The notes: generated by a model from the letters alone, not told the origin. 64,000 nt of DNA from Hyphomicrobiales bacterium (GCA_017304475.1 JAFKKV010000028.1:62001-126000), one strand, 5' to 3'; shown: positions 54,888 through 63,005, numbered from the stretch's first letter. Program-made: numbers and translations.

Positions 54888-54922
54888 GGCTCGGGGCCGG
54901 CCGGTTGGCCGGCAGCGCGGCC

Positions 54923-54947
54923 GGAACCTCCCGCCTTCGATCGGGTT
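54923..54947 (+). promoter_or_regulatory. Sigma-EcfG-type promoter (for 55001-55282)
   Basis: GGAAC (54923-54927), 16-nt spacer, GGTT (54944-54947). Confidence 0.68.
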
Positions 54948-55000
54948 GCATCCTTGACGGGCGCGAGGCCCGCATTGTCGCGATCCGATGGAGGCATGTC

Positions 55001-55282
55001 ATGGCTGATGCGCAAGGCCGCACGGGACCGAAGGGGGCAGGGGCGGACGGCCCGACCGAGCTCGAGGACAAGATCGTCCGCGGCGCCAGCGATTTGGCCT
55101 CCTCCGCGAGCAAGACGCTGAAGACCGTCGGTGTCGACACCGATGTCATGGTCGATGCCGCCAAGGGCCAGGCGACCGAATTGCAGAAACTGCTGATCGA
55201 CGAGATCGCCGCCCGGCCGTTCCGGGCGCTTGGCATCGCCGCGGCGATCGGCTTCGTGGTCGGCGTGTGGAACGCGCGGTAG
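55001..55282 (+). CDS. DUF883/ElaB-like membrane-anchored stress protein
   Basis: A 93-residue protein. A charged N-terminal helix region (ELEDKIVRGASDLASSASKTLKTVG) is followed by a C-terminal glycine-rich anchor (RPFRALGIAAAIGFVVGVWNAR), the layout of YqjD/ElaB-type proteins, which bind ribosomes at the inner membrane in stationary-phase E. coli. GGAGG precedes ATG 55001, and an EcfG promoter is 54-78 bp upstream. Function here is inferred from layout only. Confidence 0.78.
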   Translation: MADAQGRTGPKGAGADGPTELEDKIVRGASDLASSASKTLKTVGVDTDVMVDAAKGQATELQKLLIDEIAARPFRALGIAAAIGFVVGVWNAR

Positions 55283-55336
55283 GACCGATGCTTGTTTTCG
55301 CTTGATCTGCGAGCGACCGGCGTCCGCGCGCGCTCT

Positions 55337-55423
55337 CGTCTTGGCCGGGCTTGTCCCGGCCATCCACGAATTCTCCTGAGGCCGCGCAAGACGTGGATGC
55401 CCGGGACAAGCCCGGGCCAGACG
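55337..55423. repeat. REP-like inverted pair
   Basis: 55337-55368 (GGCCGGG stem) and 55392-55423 (GCCCGGG stem, opposite orientation). They lie between the convergent ElaB-like and transglutaminase genes. Confidence 0.87.
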
Positions 55424-55479
55424 CGGTGAGGGTGGGCGCGCTCGCGAATGACCGGCGCTTCCACGTCAGGTCATAAGCC

Positions 55480-56385
55480 TCAACGCCCCGGGCGGTGCCG
55501 CTGCGAGGCGGTCTGGGCGGCGTGGGCGCGGCGATCTTCGGCGCTCACCGGGAAGCGCTGGCCGAGAACCTCCTCGGCGATGACCTCGAAACGCGTCAGC
55601 CTATGGGCGCCGAAGGAATTGATGATCGGCACGTCGGCGGCATCCTGGCCATAGGCCATGACGATGCGGCCGATGCGCGGCATGTTGTGGCGCGCGTCGA
55701 ATGTGTACCACTGGCCGTCGAGAAAGGCCTCGAACCAGGCGCAGAAATCCATCGGGGCGGGATCCCTGGGCACGCCGATATCGGGCAGGTAGCCGGTGGC
55801 GTAGCGGGCGGGAATGTTCATGCAGCGGCACAGCGTGATCGCCAGATGGGCGAAGTCGCGGCACACCCCGACGCGCTCCTCATAGGCCTCGGCCGCGGTG
55901 CGCGTGTCGCGGGCATATTGATAACCGAAGCCGAGCCGGTCATGGACGAAGCTGGTGATCGCCTGAACGCGCCCCCAGCCGGGAGCGACCGCGCCGAAGC
56001 GCTGCCAGGCCATGGCCGACAATTGATCGGTTTCGCAATAGCGGCTGCCGCGCAGGAAGATCAACGTCTCCGCGGGCAGGTTTTCCGGGGCGACCTCGCC
56101 GGCCGAAGGCGCCACCGTGTCGGGAAAGCCGGGGTCGAAGATCACGCCGCCGGCCGCGAGCGACAGGCCGCCCGCGGGCGCCGTGATGCGCCGGCTGAGA
56201 TTGCCGAACTGGTCTTCGTGCAGCGACTGCTCGACCGGCATGGCCGGGTCGGCCAGCGCCAGCGCGGAGAGGTCATGGGCTTCCGTCAGGTCCTGCCGCC
56301 GCCCGGGATGGATGTCGAGCAAGGTGATCAATGGCGTCGGAGCGTCGCAGGCGATGTCGATGTGAAAGCCATAACGGATATGCAT
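55480..56385 (-). CDS. Transglutaminase-like family protein
   Basis: A 301-residue protein with a transglutaminase/protease-like core. The N-terminal beta domain starts MHIRYGFHIDIACDAPTPL; the core has VHDRLGFGYQYARDTRTAAEAYEERVGVCRDFAHL (nucleophile Cys in VGVCRDFAH) and WYTFDARHNMPRIG (His with Asp). This is the bacterial transglut_core group of unknown substrate, possibly a cysteine protease or amidohydrolase. Start set at 56385 by family N-terminus. No EcfG motif was found upstream. Confidence 0.9.
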   Translation of the reverse strand: MHIRYGFHIDIACDAPTPLITLLDIHPGRRQDLTEAHDLSALALADPAMPVEQSLHEDQFGNLSRRITAPAGGLSLAAGGVIFDPGFPDTVAPSAGEVAPENLPAETLIFLRGSRYCETDQLSAMAWQRFGAVAPGWGRVQAITSFVHDRLGFGYQYARDTRTAAEAYEERVGVCRDFAHLAITLCRCMNIPARYATGYLPDIGVPRDPAPMDFCAWFEAFLDGQWYTFDARHNMPRIGRIVMAYGQDAADVPIINSFGAHRLTRFEVIAEEVLGQRFPVSAEDRRAHAAQTASQRHRPGR

Positions 56386-56518
56386 TGCACGCTCCGGCGG
56401 CGGAAAAAGCGGGGAACCGCGACGCCATGCTACAGCACGGACGCGCGGGTTGGCGCCATCCTTTCGTAAAAAGGGCGCGAGCGGCAAGCTCGCGCCCGAT
56501 CGGCTCGATGGCTGAGGC

Positions 56519-56911
56519 TCACATCCAGTAGGGGCTGGTGCCGTAATAGTCGTAGATGCGCTTGCCGTAAGTACGATCGCTCCAGTCCGGCTCGCCGGCT
56601 CTGTCATACATCGGCGCGTTTTCCAGCCGGTCGCGGGTCAGCGGCACGACATAGCCGCCGCGCCCGGTATCGTATTTCAGCACGCTCCAGGGCAGCGGAT
56701 GGTATTTCTCGCCGATGCTCAGAAAGCCGCCGAAGGACATGACGGCATAGACGACATGGCCGGATTCCTTGTCGAGGATGATGTCGTGGATCTCGCCCAG
56801 ATGCTCGCCGGCGCTGTTATAGACTTCGGTCCCCACGACCTGGTCCGCCGCGATGATGGAATGGGCGGATCGGGCCGCGCCGGACAGGGTTCCCGTGGCT
56901 TGGTTGGCCAT
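56519..56911 (-). CDS. PRC-barrel domain-containing protein
   Basis: A 130-residue protein with one PRC-barrel (SIIAADQVVGTEVYNSAGEHLGEIHDIILDKESGHVVYAVMSFGGFL). The C-terminus is Tyr-rich (YGKRIYDYYGTSPYWM). Such proteins are widespread in alphaproteobacterial stress regulons, with unclear function. Start MANQATG at 56911. An exact EcfG promoter (N17 spacer) lies about 55 bp upstream. Confidence 0.9.
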   Translation of the reverse strand: MANQATGTLSGAARSAHSIIAADQVVGTEVYNSAGEHLGEIHDIILDKESGHVVYAVMSFGGFLSIGEKYHPLPWSVLKYDTGRGGYVVPLTRDRLENAPMYDRAGEPDWSDRTYGKRIYDYYGTSPYWM

Positions 56912-56965
56912 TTCGCAATCTCCAGGTTTTGCTGCTGAACCCGCTCGGCGGGTGGACAACAAGGA

Positions 56966-56991
56966 AACGCCCCCCGCAGCGGCCGGGTTCC
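56966..56991 (-). promoter_or_regulatory. Sigma-EcfG-type promoter (for PRC-barrel gene)
   Basis: Minus strand GGAAC (56991-56987), 17-nt spacer, CGTT (56969-56966): exact consensus with the longer spacer. Confidence 0.75.
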
Positions 56992-57026
56992 CGGTCGCGG
57001 TCGATAGCGGATGGTTGCCGGCCGCG

Positions 57027-57791
57027 TCAGATCAGTGGCCGCGGCGTCGCCTCGCGTTCGAACTGCGCCGCCATGCGGGCGGTCAGGCGCGGGTTGAGCA
57101 GGGTCAGCCGCCCCCCGGAAAAGGTGAACAGGCCGGCGCGCCGCAGCCTGGACCAAGTCTTGCTGGTATGGACCAGCGACAGCCCGAGCGCATCCGCCAT
57201 GTGCTGCTGCGACAGGGGGAACTGGAAGGTGCGGTCGTTGACCAGGCCGAGCGCGTCGGACCGCCGATAGAGCGAAATGATCAGCGCGGCGACCCGTTCG
57301 GCGGCATTGCGCTGGCCGACCGAGACGAGGTTCTCGTCGACCATGCTCTCCTCGCGCGAGCCGAGCCAGGCGAGCTCATAGGCCATGGCGGGCATCTTGA
57401 CGAACAGGTCCCAGATATGGCGGCGGGCGAAGACGCAGACCTCGGCGTCGGTCAGCGCTTCGATGCCGTGCTGCGACGCGCTCAGGAGCGAGGCCTGCAG
57501 CCCCAATATGTCGCCGGGCAGCAGGAAATTGAGGATCTGCCGCCGCCCGTCCGGCAAGGTCTTGTAGCGATAGGCCCAGCCGGCGAACAGCGTGAACAGC
57601 TCGGCATTGGTCTCGCCCGGGCTGATGATGTCGGTGCCCGCCTTGATCAGGCGGTGATCGATCTTCATCGACTGGATGAACGAGACGTCGGCATCGCTTT
57701 TGTCGGCAAAGACCGGCTTTGCCCGAAGCGGGCAGGCGGCGCAGGGAATTCCGGCGCGCGGCAGGCGGCTTTTGTCGTTTATCACGAGCAT
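57027..57791 (-). CDS. Crp/Fnr family transcriptional regulator
   Basis: A 254-residue regulator. N-terminal Cys pair in PCAACPLRAKP (Cys17, Cys20), then a cyclic-nucleotide-binding-type beta roll (GTDIISPGETNAELFTLFAGWAYRYKTLPDGRRQILNFLLPGDILGL is its core), and a C-terminal winged HTH (QQHMADALGLSLVHTSKTWSRLRRAGLF). It has only part of the Fnr cysteine set, so oxygen sensing by an Fe-S cluster is uncertain. GGGAGA precedes ATG 57791. An exact EcfG promoter drives it, and a second drives the divergent ABC transporter. Confidence 0.92.
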   Translation of the reverse strand: MLVINDKSRLPRAGIPCAACPLRAKPVFADKSDADVSFIQSMKIDHRLIKAGTDIISPGETNAELFTLFAGWAYRYKTLPDGRRQILNFLLPGDILGLQASLLSASQHGIEALTDAEVCVFARRHIWDLFVKMPAMAYELAWLGSREESMVDENLVSVGQRNAAERVAALIISLYRRSDALGLVNDRTFQFPLSQQHMADALGLSLVHTSKTWSRLRRAGLFTFSGGRLTLLNPRLTARMAAQFEREATPRPLI

Positions 57792-57819
57792 TCGGGTCTC
57801 CCTGCTTGGACAGCACGAC

Positions 57820-57844
57820 AACGGCGGCGCGGCCCGGAAGTTCC
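57820..57844 (-). promoter_or_regulatory. Sigma-EcfG-type promoter (for Crp/Fnr gene)
   Basis: Minus strand GGAAC (57844-57840), 16-nt spacer, CGTT (57823-57820): exact consensus. Confidence 0.78.
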
Positions 57845-57855
57845 GCGCATCCGGC

Positions 57856-57880
57856 GGAACCGGTGCGGGCATCGGGCGTT
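57856..57880 (+). promoter_or_regulatory. Sigma-EcfG-type promoter (for SbmA-like ABC transporter)
   Basis: GGAAC (57856-57860), 16-nt spacer, CGTT (57877-57880): exact consensus, about 80 bp before the start codon. Confidence 0.78.
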
Positions 57881-57958
57881 GACACTGGCGACGCCTGTCC
57901 GGCTCCGGTCGAGTGCGGCTCTCCCGCGCGGTCGCGCTCCTCCGAATGGATGGTCATA

Positions 57959-59788
57959 ATGGCTGAAAAGGAAGGTCTGCCGCGGGACGATGGTCCGTCC
58001 GGTCCGTCCCGCGAGCGTTCCAGGGCGCGTGAATTCTTTCGCACCGCGCTGGGGTTCTGGCGGGGGCGCTCCAGGCTGCGTGCCTGGGGCCTGACGCTGC
58101 TGGTTCTCGCCTTCGCCGCCGCCCAGCTCGGCGCGCAGCTCGGCATCAATGCCTGGCAACGCCTGTTCTTCGACGCGCTCGAGCGCAAATCCGTCGGCGA
58201 GGTTCTCGGCGCCATCGGCTGGGTGCCGGTCATTGTCGGCTTTTCGGCGGTCACGCTGTCGGGCGTGGTGGTCACGCGCATGCTCCTGCAGACGCGCTGG
58301 CGCGAATGGCTGACGCTGCATCTCGCCGGCTGGTGGATCGCCGACCAGCGCTACTACCGGCTGGGTTTCATCGCCGAGGAACAGACCGCTCCGGAATTCC
58401 GCATCGCCGAGGATGTCCGGCTGTCGGTCGAGCCGCTGGTCGAGTTCGCCCTGGGCCTGATCACCGCCACCGTCACGGCGCTGACATTTGCCGCCATTCT
58501 CTGGCAGGTGGCGGGATCGATCGAATTCCGGCTGGCCGGAACCACGGTCGTCATTCCCTTCTACATGGCGATCGCGGCGATCCTCTATGCCGTCACGGTC
58601 TCGCTCGCGGCCTATTTCACCGGCCGCCCGCTGGTCGCCAAGGTGTCGCACAAGAACCAGATGGAAGCGCAGTTTCGCGCCGAAATGACCAGGCTCCGGG
58701 AAAATGCCGAGAGCATCGCGCTGATCAAGGGCGACGACGACGAGCGGGCCTCGGTCCAGGACAATTACCGCAATGTCGTGCGCTCCTGGATCCATATCGT
58801 TCGCCAGCAGGGCGTCATCGCCATCGTGATGAACACCAATGGTGCGCTGTTCCCGATCATCCCGCTGGTGCTGATCGCGCCGAAATATCTCTCCGGCGAC
58901 CTGTCGCTCGGCGCGGTCATGCAGGTGACGGCCGCCTTCAGCGCCGTCCAGTCGGCGCTGATCTGGTTCGTCGACAATTTCGTCAAGCTCGCCGAATGGT
59001 ATGCCTCGCTCGAGCGCGTCGACGAGCTGGTCGAGACGCTGGAAGATCTCGATATCGGCACGATCATGGAGGGTGAGGGGCAGGTCGAGCTCGGCACCAG
59101 CGCCGACGACGCCATCCATATCGACAATCTGTCGCTCGCCCATCGCAACGGCCGCGTCGTCATCGCCGACGCATCGGTGATCATCAAGGCCGGCGAAAAG
59201 GTGCTGATCACCGGCGCGAGCGGCACCGGCAAGAGCACGCTGATCCGCGCACTCGCCGGACTGTGGCCCTGGGGATCGGGCTCGATCAGCGTGCCGCCGG
59301 GCCAGGACATCGCCTTCGTGCCGCAGAAACCCTATATCCCCACCGGCAATCTGAAGGCCGCCCTGGTCTATCCCCATGCCGACATGGCTGTCGGCAACGA
59401 GGTCATCGTCGAGGCGATGAAACGTTGCGGGCTCGGCTATCTCAGCCGGCGCCTGGACGACGACAATGACAAGTGGGACCAGACGCTGTCGGGCGGCGAG
59501 CGCCAGCGGATCGCCTTCGCGCGCCTGCTGATCCAGAAGCCGGACATCATCATCATGGACGAGGCGACCTCGGCGCTGGACGAGGACAGCCAGAACGGGC
59601 TGCTCGGCCTGCTGCGCGAGGACCTCGCGGCCGCCACCGTCATCAGCGTCGGCCATCGCGCCGGCCTGGAGGAGTTCCACGACCGCAAGATCACCCTGGA
59701 GCGCCGGCCGGCCGGCGCCCGCCTGACCTCGGAACGGCTGACCAATCCGCTCTGGCGCATCTTCGGGCTGAACAAGGCCGGCGCCTGA
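57959..59788 (+). CDS. ABC transporter, fused SbmA/BacA-like permease and ATPase
   Basis: A 609-residue half transporter. Six membrane segments in the SbmA/BacA fold come first (residues about 40-340; WREWLTLHLAGWWIADQRYYRL and NAESIALIKGDDDE are typical), then the ATPase: Walker A TGASGTGKST, FVPQKPYIPTGNLK, signature LSGGERQR, Walker B IIIMDEATSALDE. The family (YddA/ABCD-like) is linked to uptake of peptides, B12 or very-long-chain acyl compounds. ATG 57959 or in-frame ATG 57950 may be used. Its exact EcfG promoter places it in the stress regulon. Confidence 0.92.
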   Translation: MAEKEGLPRDDGPSGPSRERSRAREFFRTALGFWRGRSRLRAWGLTLLVLAFAAAQLGAQLGINAWQRLFFDALERKSVGEVLGAIGWVPVIVGFSAVTLSGVVVTRMLLQTRWREWLTLHLAGWWIADQRYYRLGFIAEEQTAPEFRIAEDVRLSVEPLVEFALGLITATVTALTFAAILWQVAGSIEFRLAGTTVVIPFYMAIAAILYAVTVSLAAYFTGRPLVAKVSHKNQMEAQFRAEMTRLRENAESIALIKGDDDERASVQDNYRNVVRSWIHIVRQQGVIAIVMNTNGALFPIIPLVLIAPKYLSGDLSLGAVMQVTAAFSAVQSALIWFVDNFVKLAEWYASLERVDELVETLEDLDIGTIMEGEGQVELGTSADDAIHIDNLSLAHRNGRVVIADASVIIKAGEKVLITGASGTGKSTLIRALAGLWPWGSGSISVPPGQDIAFVPQKPYIPTGNLKAALVYPHADMAVGNEVIVEAMKRCGLGYLSRRLDDDNDKWDQTLSGGERQRIAFARLLIQKPDIIIMDEATSALDEDSQNGLLGLLREDLAAATVISVGHRAGLEEFHDRKITLERRPAGARLTSERLTNPLWRIFGLNKAGA

Positions 59789-59882
59789 GGGACGGTTTGG
59801 TCGAGGCCGCCTGGGGGGCGGCATGTCCAGCGGACTCGGCAAGGGAGAGGGCGCCGATCATCGCTTGCGTTCCGGTTTCGCA

Positions 59883-60061
59883 TCGCCATGGCCGTGCCTG
59901 TCACGGCTGTCCACGTCTGTTCGGTCAAGGCTATTCGTGGATGGCCGGTACGAGGCCGGCCATGACGGACAGGGCGATCAGGCCGGGCAGGGGCCTATCC
60001 GGCGACCTCGGCTCGCCAGCTCTGCCCCCGTCATGGCCGTGCTTGTCACAGCCATCCACGA
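59883..60061. repeat. Three diverged REP-like elements
   Basis: 59883-59915, 59936-59968 (opposite orientation) and 60030-60061. They keep the CATGGCCG...CGGC-ATCCACG outline but have loop and stem changes (TGCCTGTCACGGC, GTACGAGGCC), so they look like older copies. The rest of the 59789-60183 spacer holds only the promoter below. Confidence 0.65.
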
Positions 60062-60127
60062 CCGGCCTCCGGTCACGATCCCCGACGAAAGCGGCGGGGC
60101 AGCTCGCCCCTCAGGGGCTGCTGCCCG

Positions 60128-60152
60128 GGAACAACCCGCCATTTCGCGGGTT
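60128..60152 (+). promoter_or_regulatory. Sigma-EcfG-type promoter (for 60190-60435)
   Basis: GGAAC (60128-60132), 16-nt spacer, GGTT (60149-60152). Confidence 0.68.
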
Positions 60153-60189
60153 GAGACTGCATCGATCCGAAACGAGGCAGGAGATGTTC

Positions 60190-60435
60190 ATGTCCATCGC
60201 ATCGCGTCCGGTTCTGCCGCTGCTGTCGTTTGCCGCGGCCATCCTGGTGATCCTGGCGATCTGTCTGGTCAGCATGATGCTCCAGCCGGTCTACCGGCCG
60301 GCCGTGCTGGGCGGCGCTACCGATCAGCTCATTCAAATGCCGGCCGGCGGCTTGGCGGTCGACGCGGCCGCGGCCAAGGATACGCTGGCTCTGGTCCTGC
60401 CCAACGGCGGTGATCACCAGGTCGTCGAGCGTTGA
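60190..60435 (+). CDS. Small membrane protein, putative stress-regulon member
   Basis: About 81 residues with one N-terminal membrane helix (VLPLLSFAAAILVILAICLVSMML) and a periplasmic tail (QPVYRPAVLGGATDQLIQM). GGAG lies six bases before ATG 60190; ATG 60184 in the same frame is an alternative. It has an EcfG promoter upstream and ends 6 bp from the convergent histidine kinase gene. No family recognised. Confidence 0.65.
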   Translation: MSIASRPVLPLLSFAAAILVILAICLVSMMLQPVYRPAVLGGATDQLIQMPAGGLAVDAAAAKDTLALVLPNGGDHQVVER

Positions 60436-60441
60436 TGCGGA

Positions 60442-62091
60442 TCAGGCCGTGATGCGCCACGTGCCGAGTTCGCTCGCCGTCGCCGGGGCGGGCTGAACCG
60501 CCTCGGCCTGGGCAGCGAGCCCTGCCAGCATGCGCGGCTGTGGTCCGGGCACCAGGGCGCGATCAGCCGTCAGCCGCACTTCGAAGGCCTTGACGTCAGG
60601 ATCTTCGCCGTCGTCGGCCACGTGCAGCGTGACGCGCACCTCCGGCACCGTCGACAGGCAACGCGAGACGGCCTCGACCACTAGCAGGCCTAGCGCGATG
60701 AGACGGTCGATCGGCAGGCTCAGGTCCGACGTGATATCGCCGTCGATCGTCTGGCCGGACCGGGGCAGCAGCCGTGAGATCGCCGCGAGGACCTCGTCGA
60801 GAAAGACATCGACACGCACCGCATGCATCTCGCCATGGGCGAGCGAGAACCGGTAGGCGATGGACAGCACCTGGACGCGGCATTCCGCCTCGCTCAGCGC
60901 ACGGTTGGCCTCGGCCGAGTGGTTGCGTTTGGCCAGCGACAGGTAGCTCTGAACGATCTGCAGGCTGTTCTTGACCCGATGGTGCAGTTCGCGCACCAGC
61001 AGGCGGTTCTGGTCGAGCGCCGCCTGCAGCGCATGCTGGCGCTGTTCCTGGGCGTCGACCATGGCGTTGAAGGCCCGCGCCACGCTCTTGATGTCGGACG
61101 GCATTTCCTCCGCGACCAGCGCACGCGCGGTGAAGGAGGACTGTTCTTCCTGCCGCGCCGCCTGTTCGATGCCGCGCAGCCAGCGCAGGATATGGCTGTG
61201 AATGGCATGCAGGTAGACCGTGCACAAAAGGGCGAGCGTCGCCAGCGGAATGATCAGCAGCGCCAGGAACTGAGCGCGCGCGGCAAGCGCCGCCGTCTGG
61301 TCGAGGCTCGCCAGCACATAGAGGTTCGGCGCGGCGATCCATTCCCCTGAATAGGATCGCCTGGCGCCGGCGCGGCTCGGCGCGTCGAAGCGTGTGCCGG
61401 TGCGTGGAATCGGCTCGATCGCCGGCAGCCAGCCGGCATCGCTTTCCTCGCTGCCGCGTGCGATCAGCACCTCGTCGCGATGACCGATGAGACCGATCAC
61501 CGCCCCGGATGCCAGGGCGCCGAGATCGAAAGTGCGTTCCAGCGCGGCGACATCGGTCAGCAGCAGGGCCTGCCAGGCGGTGCCGGTCCGGCCGTCGCCG
61601 CTCGCATGAATCGCGAAATAGCGCTTTCCGTCGATCTCGACATAATCGTAGCGCGCCGCCGCGGGCTGGGACGGCGTCGCGGCGGCCGATGGCGGGGCCG
61701 GCATCATGGCATCGATCTTCGCCGCCGACAGTGCCTCGCTACGGCTTGCGAGGCACTCCGTGCCATTGGCGAAACGGATGCGCAGGGCCTGATAGTCCGG
61801 GGCGCCGGCGAGGACACGCCGGCCGATCGCATCGCAATCCGGGCTGCGGACCTCAGCGGCCTGTGCGCCGGCGACCGTTGCCTGAAGGATGCGCAGCGTT
61901 CCGTCGAACCAGACGCGCGTCCTGACCGCATAGTTGGCGACAGCTTCGGTCTGGCGATCCTCGATCGATCCCAGCACCGACCGGTAGGTGGTCACCGCCG
62001 CGGTCGCCGACAGCAGTGCCATCGGCACCGCGATCAGGACCAGAAGTCCGATCAGGCGGCCTCGGACGGTCTGAAACTGGGAAAGCTTCAT
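60442..62091 (-). CDS. Membrane histidine kinase homologue (HisKA_2/HWE type) with degenerate ATP-binding domain
   Basis: A 549-residue inner-membrane protein: TM1 near 13-33, periplasmic sensor about 35-270, TM2 near 274-296, HAMP-like linker, then the dimerisation/phosphotransfer helix VRELHHRVKNSLQIVQSYLSLAKR (H-box His371, intact). The C-terminal region should be an HATPase, but the N-box NELVTNA is LVVEAVSRC (the two Asn replaced by Val472 and Arg477), and no DxGxG or GxG box follows. It therefore probably cannot bind ATP. It is third in the nepR-ecfG operon (15 bp gap), which suggests it controls PhyR as a phosphatase or phosphorelay partner, like PhyP of Sphingomonas. Confidence 0.9.
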   Translation of the reverse strand: MKLSQFQTVRGRLIGLLVLIAVPMALLSATAAVTTYRSVLGSIEDRQTEAVANYAVRTRVWFDGTLRILQATVAGAQAAEVRSPDCDAIGRRVLAGAPDYQALRIRFANGTECLASRSEALSAAKIDAMMPAPPSAAATPSQPAAARYDYVEIDGKRYFAIHASGDGRTGTAWQALLLTDVAALERTFDLGALASGAVIGLIGHRDEVLIARGSEESDAGWLPAIEPIPRTGTRFDAPSRAGARRSYSGEWIAAPNLYVLASLDQTAALAARAQFLALLIIPLATLALLCTVYLHAIHSHILRWLRGIEQAARQEEQSSFTARALVAEEMPSDIKSVARAFNAMVDAQEQRQHALQAALDQNRLLVRELHHRVKNSLQIVQSYLSLAKRNHSAEANRALSEAECRVQVLSIAYRFSLAHGEMHAVRVDVFLDEVLAAISRLLPRSGQTIDGDITSDLSLPIDRLIALGLLVVEAVSRCLSTVPEVRVTLHVADDGEDPDVKAFEVRLTADRALVPGPQPRMLAGLAAQAEAVQPAPATASELGTWRITA

Positions 62092-62106
62092 GCGCGGCTG
62101 GCTTCG

Positions 62107-62667
62107 TCAGTTGCCGGACCCCGAAGCGCCCGATGTCTGCAGGGCCGCCGTGGTCCTCCGGTCCGGGCCGAATTCATCGGCGCCGTGAATCTGCAGGAGT
62201 TCGGCAAGCTTGCCGCGGGCGCGATTGACCCGGCTCTTGACCGTGCCGACGGCAACCCCGCAGATCTCCGCGGTCTCCTCGTAGGACAGTCCGCTGGCGC
62301 CGACCATGATCAGCACTTCGCGCTGCTCTTCGGGCAAGGTCGCCAGGGCCTTGCGGAAATCGGCGAGGTCCAGATGGCTTTCCTGATTGCCCTGGGTGGA
62401 CAGGCGTTCGGTATAGGTGCCCTCGCTGTCCTGGATCTCGCGGCCGCGCTTGCGGTAGAGCGAGAAATAGGTGTTGCGCAGGATGGTGAAGAGCCAGGCG
62501 CGCAGGCTCGTCCCGAGTTCGAACTTCTCGGCATTCGACCAGGCTTTCAGGAGCGTGTCCTGAACCAGGTCGTCGGCCAGTTGCATGGAACCCGACAGCG
62601 ACGCCGCGAAGGCTCGCAGGTTCGGGATTTCCGCGACCAGGCCGTCCTTGAACGCATCACCGCTCAT
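62107..62667 (-). CDS. ecfG: General stress response sigma factor EcfG
   Basis: A 186-residue ECF sigma factor. Region 2: LADDLVQDTLLKAW and GTSLRAWLFTILRNTYFSLYRKRGRE. Region 4: TLPEEQREVLIMVGASGLSYEETAEICGVAVGTVKSRVNRAR. It directs RNA polymerase to GGAAC-N16/17-CGTT promoters. ATG 62667 overlaps the end of nepR by 11 bp (an in-frame GTG lies 9 bp further up), so it is translationally coupled to its anti-sigma factor. Confidence 0.97.
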   Translation of the reverse strand: MSGDAFKDGLVAEIPNLRAFAASLSGSMQLADDLVQDTLLKAWSNAEKFELGTSLRAWLFTILRNTYFSLYRKRGREIQDSEGTYTERLSTQGNQESHLDLADFRKALATLPEEQREVLIMVGASGLSYEETAEICGVAVGTVKSRVNRARGKLAELLQIHGADEFGPDRRTTAALQTSGASGSGN

Positions 62668-62878
62668 CGGCGTCACCGTTGCGCTGCGCCTTCAGCTCCT
62701 TGGCCTCGAGCTGCGCCAGCAGAACCAGGAAGCGATCCGGGATCGGCGCTTTGACGAGATCGTCGTAATGGGCCTTGAGCGACCGTCCGATGGCATCCTG
62801 GACGCGTTGATCGAGAACCGGTTCGGTCTCGAAGACCTCGGCATCCTGGGTCGGGTCGTCGTCTCTCGGCTTTGCCAT
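62657..62878 (-). CDS. nepR: Anti-sigma factor NepR
   Basis: A 73-residue anti-sigma factor that sequesters EcfG until phosphorylated PhyR takes it away. The conserved core is VLDQRVQDAIGRSLKAHYDDLVKAPIPDRFLVLLAQLE, with the typical acidic, disordered N-terminus. It leads the nepR-ecfG-kinase operon from the shared EcfG promoter and is divergent from phyR, the standard alphaproteobacterial arrangement. Confidence 0.97.
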   Translation of the reverse strand: MAKPRDDDPTQDAEVFETEPVLDQRVQDAIGRSLKAHYDDLVKAPIPDRFLVLLAQLEAKELKAQRNGDADER

Positions 62879-62978
62879 GCTCGTCCTCTTTCATCGCCTT
62901 GCGCGATCCGATCCGCTGCCGCCGCTCGCTCGCGGCAATGTCGGCGGCGGCGGCGCGCAGATACACAAATCCGGTCAT

Positions 62979-63005
62979 GGAACCTATCGCGCTGATGAAA
63001 GTTCC
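62979..63005. promoter_or_regulatory. Bidirectional palindromic sigma-EcfG promoter between nepR and phyR
   Basis: GGAAC (62979-62983), 17 nt, GTTCC (63001-63005). Read rightward it gives GGAAC-N16-AGTT before phyR; read leftward it gives GGAAC-N16-GGTT before nepR. The -35 element of one strand overlaps the -10 element of the other, so the two promoters occupy the same 27 bp and should be auto-activated by EcfG. Confidence 0.78.

Noticed and set aside
4282-60061. Short palindromic repeats considered as a CRISPR array
   Set aside because: Copies are dispersed in intergenic regions in both orientations without regular spacers or cas genes; they are REP-like elements.
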